From Culicoidibacter larvae (GTDB lineage Bacteria; Bacillota_I; Bacilli_A; Culicoidibacterales; Culicoidibacteraceae): a stretch of 64,000 nt of DNA. The stretch spans positions 62,001-126,000 of the forward strand of contig NZ_VBWP01000006.1 in the NCBI RefSeq assembly GCF_005771635.1. The letters are read 5' to 3'. Positions 8,979-18,738 of the stretch are shown here, piece after piece. Positions within the stretch are counted from its first letter, which is position 1; every line of letters starts with the position of its first letter. A program made the translations under genes and the position numbers. The notes under the pieces were generated by a model, which saw only the letters and a program-made list of their open reading frames with translations, was not told the origin of the DNA and searched no databases.

Positions 8979-10052
8979 TTATTCACCCATTAACTCATTA
9001 ATAAGTTCATCAACATGATAAAGTTTATCAACGCGGTAACCATTGGCACCGGTAAAGAACAGGCCGGTTTCGTACTTGCCGGCTTGGGCATCAGCCAAAC
9101 TATCGGCGATACAGAAACCAACTTGGCGGGCTCCCTTAGCTTTATCACATGGTTGTACACAGTTACTGATGCATTGAATCTTTGGATTCGGCTGTAAATC
9201 AGTTGTCAGTGGTGTACGTACTGCCCGACCAGGATAGCCTACTGGTGATTTGACATAAATAATGTCATCGTTGGTGGCATTCAACAATACATCTTTAAAG
9301 CCTTGGCTAGCATCACTTTCATAAGTTGCTGCAAATCGGGTTCCTAATTGAACCGCATCAGCACCAAGTGCCATCAATCGTTTTATATCATCATTGTCCC
9401 AAACACCGCCGGCAACAATAATCGGGAAATCGCCCCATTTATCACGCTCTTCAACAATTGGCGGTAAAATTGCTTCCAGTTGATGTTCTGGTAATTCCAA
9501 CTCTTCCATTTTTGCACCTTGATGACCACCGCTCAATGGACCCTCAACGATAACCGCACCAGGCAGGCGCCCGGCACGTTGCCAGCGACTACAGATAATT
9601 TTGAGGGCGCGGTCGCTGGAAACGATTGGCACAATCTCTACTTGCGGATGGTCGGCAACAAGGGTTGCCAGGTTTAACGGCAATCCGGCGCCGGTCACAA
9701 TGATGTTGGCACCGGCAGCGATAGCATCGCCGACAACGCGGTCGTAATCATTGATAGCGCGCAAGATATTGCAAGCAAGCGGTTTATCACCGCAAATTTT
9801 ACGGGCATTTTTAAATATCTCTTTCAATGCCTCAGCATTGTATAAGTTCTCAGTATCAAAGGGACGTCCCTTTACTAACTTCTTTGCAAAACGGCCTTCT
9901 TGATAATAGCCGGTTCCTACTGAGCTAATGGTGCCTAAACCGCCATTAGCCGAAACATTTCCTGCTAAACTATCCCAACTGATGCCAAGACCCATTCCGC
10001 CTTGTACAATTGGCTTCTCAATTTCATACTGTCCGATGCGAATTCCCTTCAT
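8979..10052 (-). CDS. NAD(P)H-dependent flavin oxidoreductase, nitronate monooxygenase family
   Basis: A 357-aa TIM-barrel flavoprotein. N-terminal PIVQGGMGLGIS, GGLGTISSVG, the SGGHQG phosphate/FMN loop near residue 175, and GADAVQLGTRF near 240 are family hallmarks. Enzymes of this group oxidise nitronates or act as enoyl-reductase-like flavoenzymes, and the substrate here is open. The C-terminal third holds a cysteine-rich segment (CISNCVQPCDKAKG, about 295-310) seen in the longer YrpB-type relatives. GGAG precedes ATG. The 133-aa ORF immediately upstream may be co-transcribed. Confidence 0.88.
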   Translation of the reverse strand: MKGIRIGQYEIEKPIVQGGMGLGISWDSLAGNVSANGGLGTISSVGTGYYQEGRFAKKLVKGRPFDTENLYNAEALKEIFKNARKICGDKPLACNILRAINDYDRVVGDAIAAGANIIVTGAGLPLNLATLVADHPQVEIVPIVSSDRALKIICSRWQRAGRLPGAVIVEGPLSGGHQGAKMEELELPEHQLEAILPPIVEERDKWGDFPIIVAGGVWDNDDIKRLMALGADAVQLGTRFAATYESDASQGFKDVLLNATNDDIIYVKSPVGYPGRAVRTPLTTDLQPNPKIQCISNCVQPCDKAKGARQVGFCIADSLADAQAGKYETGLFFTGANGYRVDKLYHVDELINELMGE

Positions 10053-10079
10053 CGAAAAACACTCCTATTCAAATTTAAA

Positions 10080-10481
10080 TTAACGCGAATAGAAATGATG
10101 CGGCGGCCCGCGAACGATGTCGCCTTCCTTAGCATAGCGATCCTTTTTAGTGAGTTCCCAAACAATGAAAAGTACTTGATCGATATTGACGAAAACCACA
10201 AGCGTATCATCGTCGCCGCGAGGACGAACGCTAATACGCGAAAGCAGTTTTTGCAATGTCTGACTATTTAAAAAACGCCGCTTGGATTCATTGAGTTTTC
10301 CGCTGACAATTGTTGTCTGCTGAATAAAGAAAAGCTGTAAATGGACAAACTGCGCCAAAACATATTCATACTTCCCGATAATTGCTTTGTTTTCCAAAAC
10401 CGCTTTTTTCTGTTTACCATAAAATGAGCACAGCTTTTTAATAAGCTCATACGATTGTATTGAATTAAACACCTGCTGCAC
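10080..10481 (-). CDS. hypothetical protein (133 aa)
   Basis: A basic, probably helical protein of 130-133 residues with no signal or membrane segment. Two GTG starts are possible. The one at 10481 has GGAG close by; the one at 10472 has GAGGTG at 6-nt spacing and may be the real start. The stop lies 27 nt before the flavoenzyme gene, suggesting co-transcription. No family is recognised. A second minus-strand ORF overlaps in another frame (10268-10513), so the coding call is moderate. Confidence 0.45.
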   Translation of the reverse strand: MQQVFNSIQSYELIKKLCSFYGKQKKAVLENKAIIGKYEYVLAQFVHLQLFFIQQTTIVSGKLNESKRRFLNSQTLQKLLSRISVRPRGDDDTLVVFVNIDQVLFIVWELTKKDRYAKEGDIVRGPPHHFYSR

Positions 10482-10544
10482 CTCACTCCGATAGAATTAT
10501 TTTTATTATACACTAATTACTTTGAAATGCAAACCTTTTGTTAA

Positions 10545-10589
10545 TAAAAAAATATTCCGGTGTCTCTTCGGATTGGAGACACCGGAATA
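10545..10589 (-). terminator. terminator after the internalin-like gene
   Basis: TATTCCGGTGTCTC pairs exactly with GAGACACCGGAATA (10553-10589) and is followed on the minus strand by TTTTTTTATT. Confidence 0.9.
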
Positions 10590-10591
10590 GC

Positions 10592-12007
10592 TTATTTTCT
10601 TCTCATATATAAAAGTCCGGCTGCGGCAGTAATAATCAGTAGTCCAACTAATACTGGCGCGGCAAATTCTTGGCCGGTAACCGGTAAGTCAGGATTGTTG
10701 TTATTACTTGTAGTATCGTTATTATTGTCAGTTGGTGGATTTATTGGTGTATTATCGGTAACAATAACGACCACTTGTACTGGATCAGCTTGTACGCCCA
10801 AAGTATTTTGCGCATTTAGGGTAACTATATAGCGACCAGGAACATTCAGGTTCACTGCAGTTGCAAAATCCGAGGTTATTGGTGAACCATCATTAGTTGT
10901 TGCATGGACATCACTGAGAAACTCGGCTTCGCTCTTAGCAGCATCAACTGAATAAGTGATTTCCGGATCGGCAGTAATTGCTAAACTGTGGTCAACATTA
11001 AAGATTTGCAGATAGGTACCACCGGTTAATGAATAGAAGCTGAATCCCGGAGGTTCGGCATATTGACCAGCTGACCAAGTATAGCGGGCATTGTATTCAA
11101 AGGTATCAATGCCATCAAATTCCTCACGAGTCACGCCGGTTACAGTAATACCGCTGCTATCTATTGATAAGCGACTTGATGGCAGTTGCACACCATTGAA
11201 ATCAAAATAAGTGTTGCTGGCTGAATTTGAAGTTGTAAATGGTGATTGCTCGCCATCAAAATTTGTCAGCCGATCAGGCATCATTGAGAACGGAAAGAAA
11301 ATAGTCCCTGCTGCTTCATCATATTGCAGTTCGGTTGCTGTAAGTTCTACCGGCGCATTATAGCGCCCAGTATTTTGACCGTAAGCAGCCAAACTAATTA
11401 ATTTAGGAAACTGATTAATCACCGTAAAATCACTAATACCACAAGTTTGACAACGCAATGTGTCTAAATTAGGCAGTTCTGCCAATGCTGCAATACTGGT
11501 GATTTTCATATTACTTTCAAATGATGCGTACCGTAGATTCGGTAATTGATTAAATTTAGTAAATTCATCACTTGAAATTGGTGTATATAAACTTAAGCTA
11601 GTTAGACTTGTCATCCCATTCATATCTGGTAAAGTTTCCAAATTATTTCCGCTTAGCGTTAAAGTATTCAGTTTCGGCAGTAAAGTAATCGGTGTGATAT
11701 CACTTGCCGTCAAACCACCTGTAATATAAATACTTTCTAAGTTAATTGCATATTCAATGCCGGTAAAGTCGGCAATCGTTAAATTGTTTGATGCTATTAC
11801 CTGCAAATACTTAATTGTTTCCATTTGCGTATCAGTAATATCAGCATCATCTGCTTGCCCCACTGCCCGGTTTAAAGCTGCTTTTAATCCTGCATCGGGA
11901 ATAATTACTACGGTATCAGTTCCTGCTGCTACCGGATTTTGGATAGCTACAAAGCCACCAACAAATAAAACGATTGCTAAAAGCATCGCTGTTAATTTTT
12001 TACTCAT
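10592..12007 (-). CDS. internalin-like LRR surface protein, LPXTG-anchored
   Basis: A 471-aa secreted wall protein. It has a signal peptide (MSKKLTAMLLAIVLF then cleavage near residue 28), an internalin-type helical cap (IIPDAGLKAALNRAVG), leucine-rich repeats (about 60-210), Ig-like modules, an Asn/Thr/Pro linker, and the sorting signal LPVTG with hydrophobic segment and MRRK tail. A sortase would couple it to peptidoglycan. Its last Ig-like unit (EAEFLSDVHATTNDGSP) resembles units of the protein at 62463-64000. The start at 12007 is chosen because GGGGG precedes that ATG; an upstream in-frame codon at 12022 would spoil the signal peptide. Confidence 0.9.
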   Translation of the reverse strand: MSKKLTAMLLAIVLFVGGFVAIQNPVAAGTDTVVIIPDAGLKAALNRAVGQADDADITDTQMETIKYLQVIASNNLTIADFTGIEYAINLESIYITGGLTASDITPITLLPKLNTLTLSGNNLETLPDMNGMTSLTSLSLYTPISSDEFTKFNQLPNLRYASFESNMKITSIAALAELPNLDTLRCQTCGISDFTVINQFPKLISLAAYGQNTGRYNAPVELTATELQYDEAAGTIFFPFSMMPDRLTNFDGEQSPFTTSNSASNTYFDFNGVQLPSSRLSIDSSGITVTGVTREEFDGIDTFEYNARYTWSAGQYAEPPGFSFYSLTGGTYLQIFNVDHSLAITADPEITYSVDAAKSEAEFLSDVHATTNDGSPITSDFATAVNLNVPGRYIVTLNAQNTLGVQADPVQVVVIVTDNTPINPPTDNNNDTTSNNNNPDLPVTGQEFAAPVLVGLLIITAAAGLLYMRRK

Positions 12008-12085
12008 TTTGTACCCCCACAATACTCAATTTTTCAAAATTTATTTCGAACGTACTATATTTTACCACAATCAAGTACCTTTTAT

Positions 12086-12124
12086 CAAGAAAAACCTGTA
12101 CGCACCGAGGTGCGCACAGGTTTC
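12086..12124 (-). terminator. terminator after the CLC gene
   Basis: AAACCTGT-x-CGCAC pairs with GTGCG-x-ACAGGTTT and is followed on the minus strand by TTTTTC. It marks the end of the parE-parC-clc transcript. Confidence 0.85.
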
Positions 12125-12132
12125 AACTTTCC

Positions 12133-13302
12133 CTAAATAGATAAATCAGTATAAATATGACGTTTGCCGGTAATAAGTACCGCAAGGCCGCAAACAATTG
12201 CGTAAAACAACAGCCCCTGCCAGCCAAATAGTTCAAAACCAAGCACGATGCCTGTCAATGGCGCCCGGGCAGCTCCGGAAAATAAACCGACGTAGCCAAT
12301 TGATGCACCGAGCAATGGCGATAAACCAAAGAAAACCGCTATTGCTGATCCCAGTGACGCTCCCATTGCAAAAAGCGGCGTCACCTCGCCACCGTAAAAA
12401 CCGCCGCCAATTGAAAGTCCGGTAGTAACAATCTTGGCAATGCCATCAAACAAAGAGGTCTGCCCAATAAAGGCATCACTGATTAAATCCAGACCGAGCC
12501 CTTGGTAGCGCACAGTTTGTAACAACAACGCAACCAACGCTACTACACTGCCGGCAACAGCAATGCGGATATATGGATTTTGGAACAGTTGCTTGTAACC
12601 ACGCTTGCAGGCACGTACTAGTAGGATAAATAGTCGGGCACCAACTCCAACGGCTACGCCAATAAGCATGATTTTAAAGATAGTTGCCAAAGAAAAGTCA
12701 TCAGCAATTAACGGTTGGAAATGTGCATGAGTAATACCCAGTAATTGAGTAACCCATACACCAAGAAATGCGGCAATCACGCTATACACCGCTGACTGCC
12801 ACTTATATTCGCGCCAGCCGATAAACTCAAAGCCAAAGACAATACCGGTTAATGGTGTGCCAAATATAATTGAAAAACCGGCACTCACACCGCTTAATAG
12901 CAAAATCCGGCGCGACTCCTCATCGAGCCCGAGTTTCCCGGCAATTCCGGAAAACAATGAACCGCCAACTTGTAAGCCAATCCCTTCGCGCCCAACTGAG
13001 GCACCGAAAAAATGGCTGACAATTGTTGCCAGCGGCGCTAGCACTGACATGCGCATCGGCACTTGATCATGCGCCCGGTAACTGCTGAGCAACAACAAGT
13101 TACCAAGGCCGGCGTTACGACCGAACTGGTTGTAAAGTGCCAGCAGAGCGACGCCGGCGAGCGGTAAGCCGAGCAGCAATAAGGGATAGGTGAAAAAGAT
13201 ATTTTCGGCAATTGTCAGCAGTGACAAAAAGGCACTTAAAATAAGTGCCGTAATGCCGGTTGCAATAAGTGTAGTTGCGAGTCGCTTGCCAACTTTTATC
13301 AT
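12133..13302 (-). CDS. CLC antiporter, probable fluoride/proton (CLC-F) type
   Basis: A 389-aa membrane protein of the CLC fold with about ten hydrophobic segments. The gating-glutamate motif is GREGIG (104-109, Glu106), followed by SAGFSIIFGTPLTGIVFGFE. The run VPMRM (81-85), then HFFG and A-S-V-GREG, is close to what I remember for the CLC-F fluoride exporters (V-P-L-R-M-A-P...FGGSAGREG), and the chloride-coordinating GSGIP motif of ordinary CLCs is absent. Inference: fluoride export. It follows parC by 18 nt with a good AAGG site and is likely co-transcribed with it. Confidence 0.8.
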   Translation of the reverse strand: MIKVGKRLATTLIATGITALILSAFLSLLTIAENIFFTYPLLLLGLPLAGVALLALYNQFGRNAGLGNLLLLSSYRAHDQVPMRMSVLAPLATIVSHFFGASVGREGIGLQVGGSLFSGIAGKLGLDEESRRILLLSGVSAGFSIIFGTPLTGIVFGFEFIGWREYKWQSAVYSVIAAFLGVWVTQLLGITHAHFQPLIADDFSLATIFKIMLIGVAVGVGARLFILLVRACKRGYKQLFQNPYIRIAVAGSVVALVALLLQTVRYQGLGLDLISDAFIGQTSLFDGIAKIVTTGLSIGGGFYGGEVTPLFAMGASLGSAIAVFFGLSPLLGASIGYVGLFSGAARAPLTGIVLGFELFGWQGLLFYAIVCGLAVLITGKRHIYTDLSI

Positions 13303-13320
13303 ATCCTAACCTACCTTTTG

Positions 13321-15975
13321 CTATTCGAAATCATCGTCCAGGAAGTCATCAATAGTAAATACTTTCGGGTCCTCCTCTTCAGCCTGTTCTGGTTCTGGTT
13401 CCGGTTGTTTTGTTACTGATGAAGCTTTGGGTGAAATCGGTGCCGGTTCGGTCACCGGTTTCGCCTCGGGGTTTGGTTCCTTGGTCAATGACTGCTGCAA
13501 TGACTCTAAGATGCTGTCAACATCATCAAGCAATGCTTTTGTCGGTTTTGGTTTATCAGTGTTTTTTTCAATGATCCGGGTGGCTGCTTCAAGATAGACC
13601 GCATCAATGTCGCCATCGTGGATGCTCATGCCACCGGTTTCAAGTCCTTGTTTTTTCACTTCGCGGCAAGCAAAGGTTGCCACTTGTTCTTCTTGGTTAA
13701 AGAGCACCATATTACTTTCATTGTCATAAATAAATGCCGAGATAATTTCATATGGGTTTTGTTTTACCCGGTTCAGACACATATAGCCTTTTTTATACCG
13801 TCCGGTGTATTCCAGTTCGTCAACTGCCAAACGTTTAGCGGTTGCCCGCCCGGTGACTAAAATAAATTGGTCACCGCTGTTGGTTGCAACTGCCGTCGCT
13901 ACTTGGTCATCAGCACCAAGTTTCATAGCTTTTACACCGGCAGCTTTTACTTTTACAACCGGTACTTCAGCTTGGCTAAAGACAATCATGTAGCCGGCTT
14001 TTGACATTAAGACAAATTGTGATTGTTCAGTACCCATTAATACCGTGGTTACTTCATCATCGCCTTTTAGGGTCATGGCAGCAGTTGCCCGTGAATAGCG
14101 TTGTAAAGCAAAATCACTGAGCAAGCTTGATTTTATCATTCCGTTTTTAGATACGGTGGTGACAATTTGCTGGTCACTTAATTCATCAGCTGCAAAGACG
14201 GCAATAATTTTTTCATTCGTGTTATATTGAATCAAGTTATTAATGTGCTGACCGATATCTTTCCAACGGATTTCCGGCAAAATATGCACCGGAATATAGA
14301 GATAGTTCCCGCCGCTGGTAAATGCCAGTAACACTTGTTGGTTCTCCATTTGGAATTGACCAATCAAGTGATCGCCGGCTTTTAAGCCATAATCTTCTTG
14401 ATTGCTGGCTGCAAATGAACGCTGAGTAGTAAACTTAACATAGCCTTCACGTGTCATTGTAACGATACCCTCGCGTTTACTAATCAATGCCTCTGTAGAA
14501 AGTTTAATCTCTGTAACCTCATGCTCAATACGTGATAAACGCGGTGCCGGAAACGAATCTTTGGTTTCCTTTAACTCACGAACCACTTCTTTACGCAATT
14601 CTGCCTCATCTTCCAATAAAGATTTTAAGAAAAGAATTTTTTCATCTAATTCTTTATGTTCAGCTTCCAAAGAAACAATATCAGTATTAGTTAAACGATA
14701 TAATTGCAACTGTACAATTGCTTCCGCTTGGCGATTGGTAAACTCGTATTTAGCAATCAAGTTTTCAATCGCATCTTTGCGGTCTTTTGAAGCACGGATA
14801 GTTGCAATAACTTCATCTAAAATAGAAATTGCCTTAATTAAACCTTCAACAATGTGCTGGCGGTCTTTAGCAATCCGTAAATCATAGTTTGAGCGGCGAG
14901 TCACCACATCAATTTGATGATTAATATAGGCATCAAGCAAAGGAATCAGACCCATTGTCTCAGGGCGACCATGAGCAATGGCTACCATATTGTAGTTGTA
15001 TGCTTTTTGTAAGTCGGTATTTTTATAAAGATAATTCAGGATTAATTCGTGATCGGCATCCTTCTTTAAATCAAGGGCAATTCGCAGTCCTTGGCGGTCT
15101 GATTCATCACGAACTTCAATAAAACCATCTAACGTTTTAGCGGCGCAGATTTCATCAATACGACGCACTAAATTGGCCTTATTTACTTCATAAGGAATTT
15201 CGGTAACAATAATTTGTTTTTTGGTTCCGGGAATGACTTCCAGTTTTGAACGGATAATCACGCGGCCGCGGCCGGTACGAAATGCTTGCTCAATACCTTC
15301 TATACCTTGAACAATAGCACCAGTCGGAAAGTCCGGACCTTGTACAAATTCCATCAGTTTTTCAAGTTTTGCTGATGGATGTTTTAAACGATAAATCGTC
15401 GCATCAATAATCTCATGCAAGTTATGCGGCGGAATATCAGTCGCATACCCCGCTGAAATTCCGGTTGAACCATTGACAAGCAAATTGGGATATCGTGCCG
15501 GCAATACCGTCGGTTCATTGATTGAATCATCAAAGTTAGGCACAAAATCAACGGTTTGCTTCTCAATATCACGTAAGAGTTCCCCGGAAATCTTCGATAA
15601 ACGCGCTTCGGTATACCGCATCGCTGCCGCGCCATCGCCATCAACCGAACCGTTATTCCCGTGCATCTCAACTAAGAGCTGACGCATCTTCCAATCCTGA
15701 CTTAAACGCACCATCGCTTCATATACTGAAGAATCCCCATGCGGGTGATAGTTCCCGATGACATTCCCAACCGTCTTCGCCGACTTACGAAATGCCTTTT
15801 CACTGGTGTTCCCTTCTTTATACATGGCATACAAAATACGCCGTTGCACCGGCTTCAAACCATCTCGTGCATCCGGTAACGCCCGATCCTGGATTATATA
15901 TTTTGAGTAGCGCCCAAAACGCTCACCCATAATCGATTCAAGCGTCTCGCGCAATATTTTAGTTTCTGTACTCAT
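13321..15975 (-). CDS. parC: DNA topoisomerase IV subunit A
   Basis: An 884-aa type IIA topoisomerase subunit that breaks and rejoins DNA to decatenate chromosomes, working with ParE encoded upstream. The catalytic tyrosine is Y121 in [12 protein letters not shown]. The quinolone-determining region reads [12 protein letters not shown] with Ser82 and Glu86, the unmutated residues. No GyrA-box is visible in the C-terminal half, and [10 protein letters not shown] fits ParC better than GyrA. The last 100 residues are a Pro/Glu/Lys-rich tail ending in an acidic patch, longer than usual. Start ATG with AGGTGG upstream. Confidence 0.95.
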   Translation of the reverse strand: MSTETKILRETLESIMGERFGRYSKYIIQDRALPDARDGLKPVQRRILYAMYKEGNTSEKAFRKSAKTVGNVIGNYHPHGDSSVYEAMVRLSQDWKMRQLLVEMHGNNGSVDGDGAAAMRYTEARLSKISGELLRDIEKQTVDFVPNFDDSINEPTVLPARYPNLLVNGSTGISAGYATDIPPHNLHEIIDATIYRLKHPSAKLEKLMEFVQGPDFPTGAIVQGIEGIEQAFRTGRGRVIIRSKLEVIPGTKKQIIVTEIPYEVNKANLVRRIDEICAAKTLDGFIEVRDESDRQGLRIALDLKKDADHELILNYLYKNTDLQKAYNYNMVAIAHGRPETMGLIPLLDAYINHQIDVVTRRSNYDLRIAKDRQHIVEGLIKAISILDEVIATIRASKDRKDAIENLIAKYEFTNRQAEAIVQLQLYRLTNTDIVSLEAEHKELDEKILFLKSLLEDEAELRKEVVRELKETKDSFPAPRLSRIEHEVTEIKLSTEALISKREGIVTMTREGYVKFTTQRSFAASNQEDYGLKAGDHLIGQFQMENQQVLLAFTSGGNYLYIPVHILPEIRWKDIGQHINNLIQYNTNEKIIAVFAADELSDQQIVTTVSKNGMIKSSLLSDFALQRYSRATAAMTLKGDDEVTTVLMGTEQSQFVLMSKAGYMIVFSQAEVPVVKVKAAGVKAMKLGADDQVATAVATNSGDQFILVTGRATAKRLAVDELEYTGRYKKGYMCLNRVKQNPYEIISAFIYDNESNMVLFNQEEQVATFACREVKKQGLETGGMSIHDGDIDAVYLEAATRIIEKNTDKPKPTKALLDDVDSILESLQQSLTKEPNPEAKPVTEPAPISPKASSVTKQPEPEPEQAEEEDPKVFTIDDFLDDDFE

Positions 15976-15998
15976 CTTTATTAACCACCTATTTTAAG

Positions 15999-16490
15999 TT
16001 AGTTTACTTGCTCTTCAATAATAGTTGTCCCGCTGGCTTGGGCAATTAGCTGACACATAAGCTGAACATCATTAAATTCATCCCAAGGTACATCATAATC
16101 AAAAGTCTGGCTACTGCTTATATCGGTAATTCTTAACACCAACATCCGTAACATCCTACCACTTCTATGATATTGAACATATTGTTGCTTCCAAACTGGC
16201 TGCACACGATACTGTTCAAAATTGTAGTGCTTATTCTCTTTATCACCAATAATTAATTCTGTATCCGATACTGAGAAATAATTTAACTTGCTGCGATTAA
16301 ATAGCCATAACAGCACAAATCCTGAAACTATCCAGAAAATAGCTATTAAGCCAATCAAAAGTATCCAACTGTTTTCCTTAAACACTAGTGACCATAGCGC
16401 AAAACCAATAATACCACCGGGCAGAATACCATAATTAGCAACTAGCCTTACTGTATTCCAAATTGAAGTGTTACGTTTAAAAGTTTGCAT
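15999..16490 (-). CDS. small membrane protein between parE and parC
   Basis: A 163-aa protein with two membrane segments (about 18-38 and 40-62) and a C-terminal soluble half with a possible PH-like beta pattern (YFSVSDTELIIGDKE). An ATG exists at 16526, but the ATG at 16490 follows GGAGG and is the better start. It lies between parE and parC on the same strand, with 23 nt to parC. Nothing links this protein to topoisomerase function in known families; its place in the operon is unusual. Function unknown. Confidence 0.7.
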   Translation of the reverse strand: MQTFKRNTSIWNTVRLVANYGILPGGIIGFALWSLVFKENSWILLIGLIAIFWIVSGFVLLWLFNRSKLNYFSVSDTELIIGDKENKHYNFEQYRVQPVWKQQYVQYHRSGRMLRMLVLRITDISSSQTFDYDVPWDEFNDVQLMCQLIAQASGTTIIEEQVN

Positions 16491-16532
16491 AGAAAATCCT
16501 CCATTATATATAAATCCCCACTGCAAATTTTT

Positions 16533-16567
16533 GGTAATGAGCGGCGCCTTAGGTGCCGTTCATTACC
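16533..16567. repeat. inverted repeat between parE and the membrane protein gene
   Basis: GGTAATGAGCGGCGCC pairs with GTGCCGTTCATTACC, with a wobble and a small loop. There is no T run on either side, so it is not a classical terminator. It could be an mRNA stability or processing hairpin in the parE-parC transcript. Confidence 0.6.
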
Positions 16568-16585
16568 CGGCTTTCTCCATAAAAA

Positions 16586-18520
16586 TTAATTAATCTCAAA
16601 GTTATCATCAATAGTAAAATCAACATTGTTTTCGATCCAGTCGCGACGCGGTTCAACCTTGTCGCCCATCAAGATACTAACATTTTTATCAGCATCAGTG
16701 GCATCATCAATACCTACTTGGATAAGCACTCGCGTTTCTGGATTCATGGTTGTATCCCAAAGCTGATCAGCATTCATCTCACCAAGACCTTTATAGCGCT
16801 GAATCGTATAACCGCGACCGATTTTTTCAATCGCACCACTTAAATCTTCATCAGTCCATGCATATTCAATAACTTCCTTTTTACCAATACCTTTGCTTAC
16901 CTTATATAAAGGCGGTAAAGCCAAATATACTTTTTCAGCCTCTACTAGTTCTCGCATATAGCGGAAGAAAAAGGTCAGCAATAATGTTTGAATATGGGCA
17001 CCATCAGTATCGGCATCGGTCATAATGATAATCTTGTCGTAATTACAATTAGCAAGATTAAAGTCCGCACCAAGTCCGGCACCAATAGTATGGATAATTG
17101 TATTAATTTCTTCATTCTTCATCGCATCAGCAAGCTTTGCCCGCTCGGTGTTAACCACCTTCCCGCGCAACGGCAGAATTGCCTGAAACTTCCGGTCGCG
17201 CCCTTGTTTGGCACTCCCGCCGGCTGAATCCCCTTCGACCAAGAACAACTCATTCTTGGTTTTATCTTTCGATTGCGCCGGTGTCAGCTTCCCGGAAAGC
17301 AGCGCATCCTTCTTCCCTTTTTGCTTCCCTAAACGAATGTCCTCGCGCGCTTTACGCGCTGCCTCACGGGCCATTTGCGCTTTCTGTGCCTTCTTAACAA
17401 TCGAAGTTGCCAACTCCTTATTCTCTTCAAGCACAAACATCAACTTCTCATTGATAACCGCATCAACGGCACCACGTGCCTGCGGCGTACCAAGCTTCGA
17501 CTTAGTTTGACTCTCAAATTGCAATAATTCCTCAGGAATCCGAACCGATACAATACCAATAATCCCCTCGCGGACATCGGCACCTTCTAAGTTTTTATCC
17601 TTCTCTTTAATCAAAGCATACTTGCGGGCGTAATCATTCACTACTTTAGTAATCGCACTCTTCGCTCCGGTTTCATGCGTTCCGCCATCACGAGTCCGCA
17701 CGTTGTTAACAAACGATAAAAAGGTTTCGTTATAGCCGTCGCTGAAGGCACAGGCGAAATCAACTTCAATTGTTGATGATTCCCCGGTCATCGTATAAAT
17801 TGAGCCAATAATACCTTTATCTTGTTTTAAGAAGTCAACAAAAGACTCCAATCCATTTTCATATTGGAAAATTTCTTCCTTATCCTGACGCTCATCAATA
17901 ATGATCATTTTCAATCCTGAGATTAAAAATGCCGACTCCCGCAAACGTTCTGCAATCAGCTGAAAGTTAAAATCAGTGGTTGAGAACATTGACGCATCCG
18001 GTTTAAAACGGGTGATTGTTCCGGTATCGCTTTTCGCACACTTACCACGTGTTTCAAGCGGTACTGCAGTATGTCCGCCATTTTCAAATCGGATATATGA
18101 AATGACACCATCACGGCGAATTTCTACTTCCATATATTCAGATAAAGCATTAACAACTGATGAACCAACACCATGCAAACCACCACTGGTTTTATAGCCG
18201 CCTTGACCGAACTTACCACCGGCGTGCAACACGGTAAAAATAACCTCCGGTGTTGACTTCCCGGTTTCGTGCATTCCGGTCGGCACACCGCGCCCATGGT
18301 CAATAACGGTAATACTATTATCCTTATGAATAATTACTTTTATCTCCGTACCAAAACCTGCTAATGCCTCATCAATAGAGTTATCAACAATTTCATACAC
18401 CAGGTGATGCAATCCGCGACTGTCAGTTGAACCAATATACATCCCCGGCCGTTTACGGACCGCTTCAAGACCTTCTAACACCTGAATACTAGAAGCATCA
18501 TAGTTTTCCACTTTTGCCAT
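16586..18520 (-). CDS. parE: DNA topoisomerase IV subunit B
   Basis: A 644-aa ATPase subunit of topoisomerase IV. It has a GHKL ATP-binding domain (EIVDNSIDEAL near 45, DHGRGVP near 75, SGGLHGVGSSVVNALSE near 115), a transducer domain, a TOPRIM domain (LVEGDSAGGSAKQGRDR near 430, DADTDGAH near 500) and the C-terminal QRYKGLGEMN motif. GVGSSVVNALSE is typical of ParE rather than GyrB. A weak hairpin (18544-18557) with an adjoining T-rich stretch lies about 20 nt before the start and could attenuate expression. Likely operon: parE, membrane protein, parC, clc. Confidence 0.95.
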   Translation of the reverse strand: MAKVENYDASSIQVLEGLEAVRKRPGMYIGSTDSRGLHHLVYEIVDNSIDEALAGFGTEIKVIIHKDNSITVIDHGRGVPTGMHETGKSTPEVIFTVLHAGGKFGQGGYKTSGGLHGVGSSVVNALSEYMEVEIRRDGVISYIRFENGGHTAVPLETRGKCAKSDTGTITRFKPDASMFSTTDFNFQLIAERLRESAFLISGLKMIIIDERQDKEEIFQYENGLESFVDFLKQDKGIIGSIYTMTGESSTIEVDFACAFSDGYNETFLSFVNNVRTRDGGTHETGAKSAITKVVNDYARKYALIKEKDKNLEGADVREGIIGIVSVRIPEELLQFESQTKSKLGTPQARGAVDAVINEKLMFVLEENKELATSIVKKAQKAQMAREAARKAREDIRLGKQKGKKDALLSGKLTPAQSKDKTKNELFLVEGDSAGGSAKQGRDRKFQAILPLRGKVVNTERAKLADAMKNEEINTIIHTIGAGLGADFNLANCNYDKIIIMTDADTDGAHIQTLLLTFFFRYMRELVEAEKVYLALPPLYKVSKGIGKKEVIEYAWTDEDLSGAIEKIGRGYTIQRYKGLGEMNADQLWDTTMNPETRVLIQVGIDDATDADKNVSILMGDKVEPRRDWIENNVDFTIDDNFEIN

Positions 18521-18627
18521 TACTTAAACCCTCTCTAAAAACACACGCAAAAGCGTGCTGTATACTTTCATTATTATATCATATTTCTGCCGGGCTTGTC
18601 AGCCAAATATTCGACAGCAGAAGATTG

Positions 18628-18678
18628 ACAAAAGCGCAGTGAGTCCGGCTAAATCACTGCGCTTTTGTTTTCTTTTTT
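18628..18678 (+). terminator. terminator-like hairpin between divergent genes
   Basis: ACAAAAGCGCAGTGA pairs exactly with TCACTGCGCTTTTGT (18628-18668) and is followed by TTTCTTTTTTC on the plus strand. No plus-strand gene precedes it; upstream lies the divergent parE. It may stop antisense transcription or end a short untranslated RNA. Confidence 0.7.
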
Positions 18679-18738
18679 CACTCAGATGCTATATAATAGA
18701 AGTAGAATGATTGATGATTCGAAAGGAGTCTAAAAACT

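Noticed and set aside
10268-10513. Minus-strand 81-aa frame overlapping the 133-aa gene
   Set aside because: No ribosome site fits, and the 133-aa frame has better starts and lies close to the downstream gene; both cannot be coding over this length.
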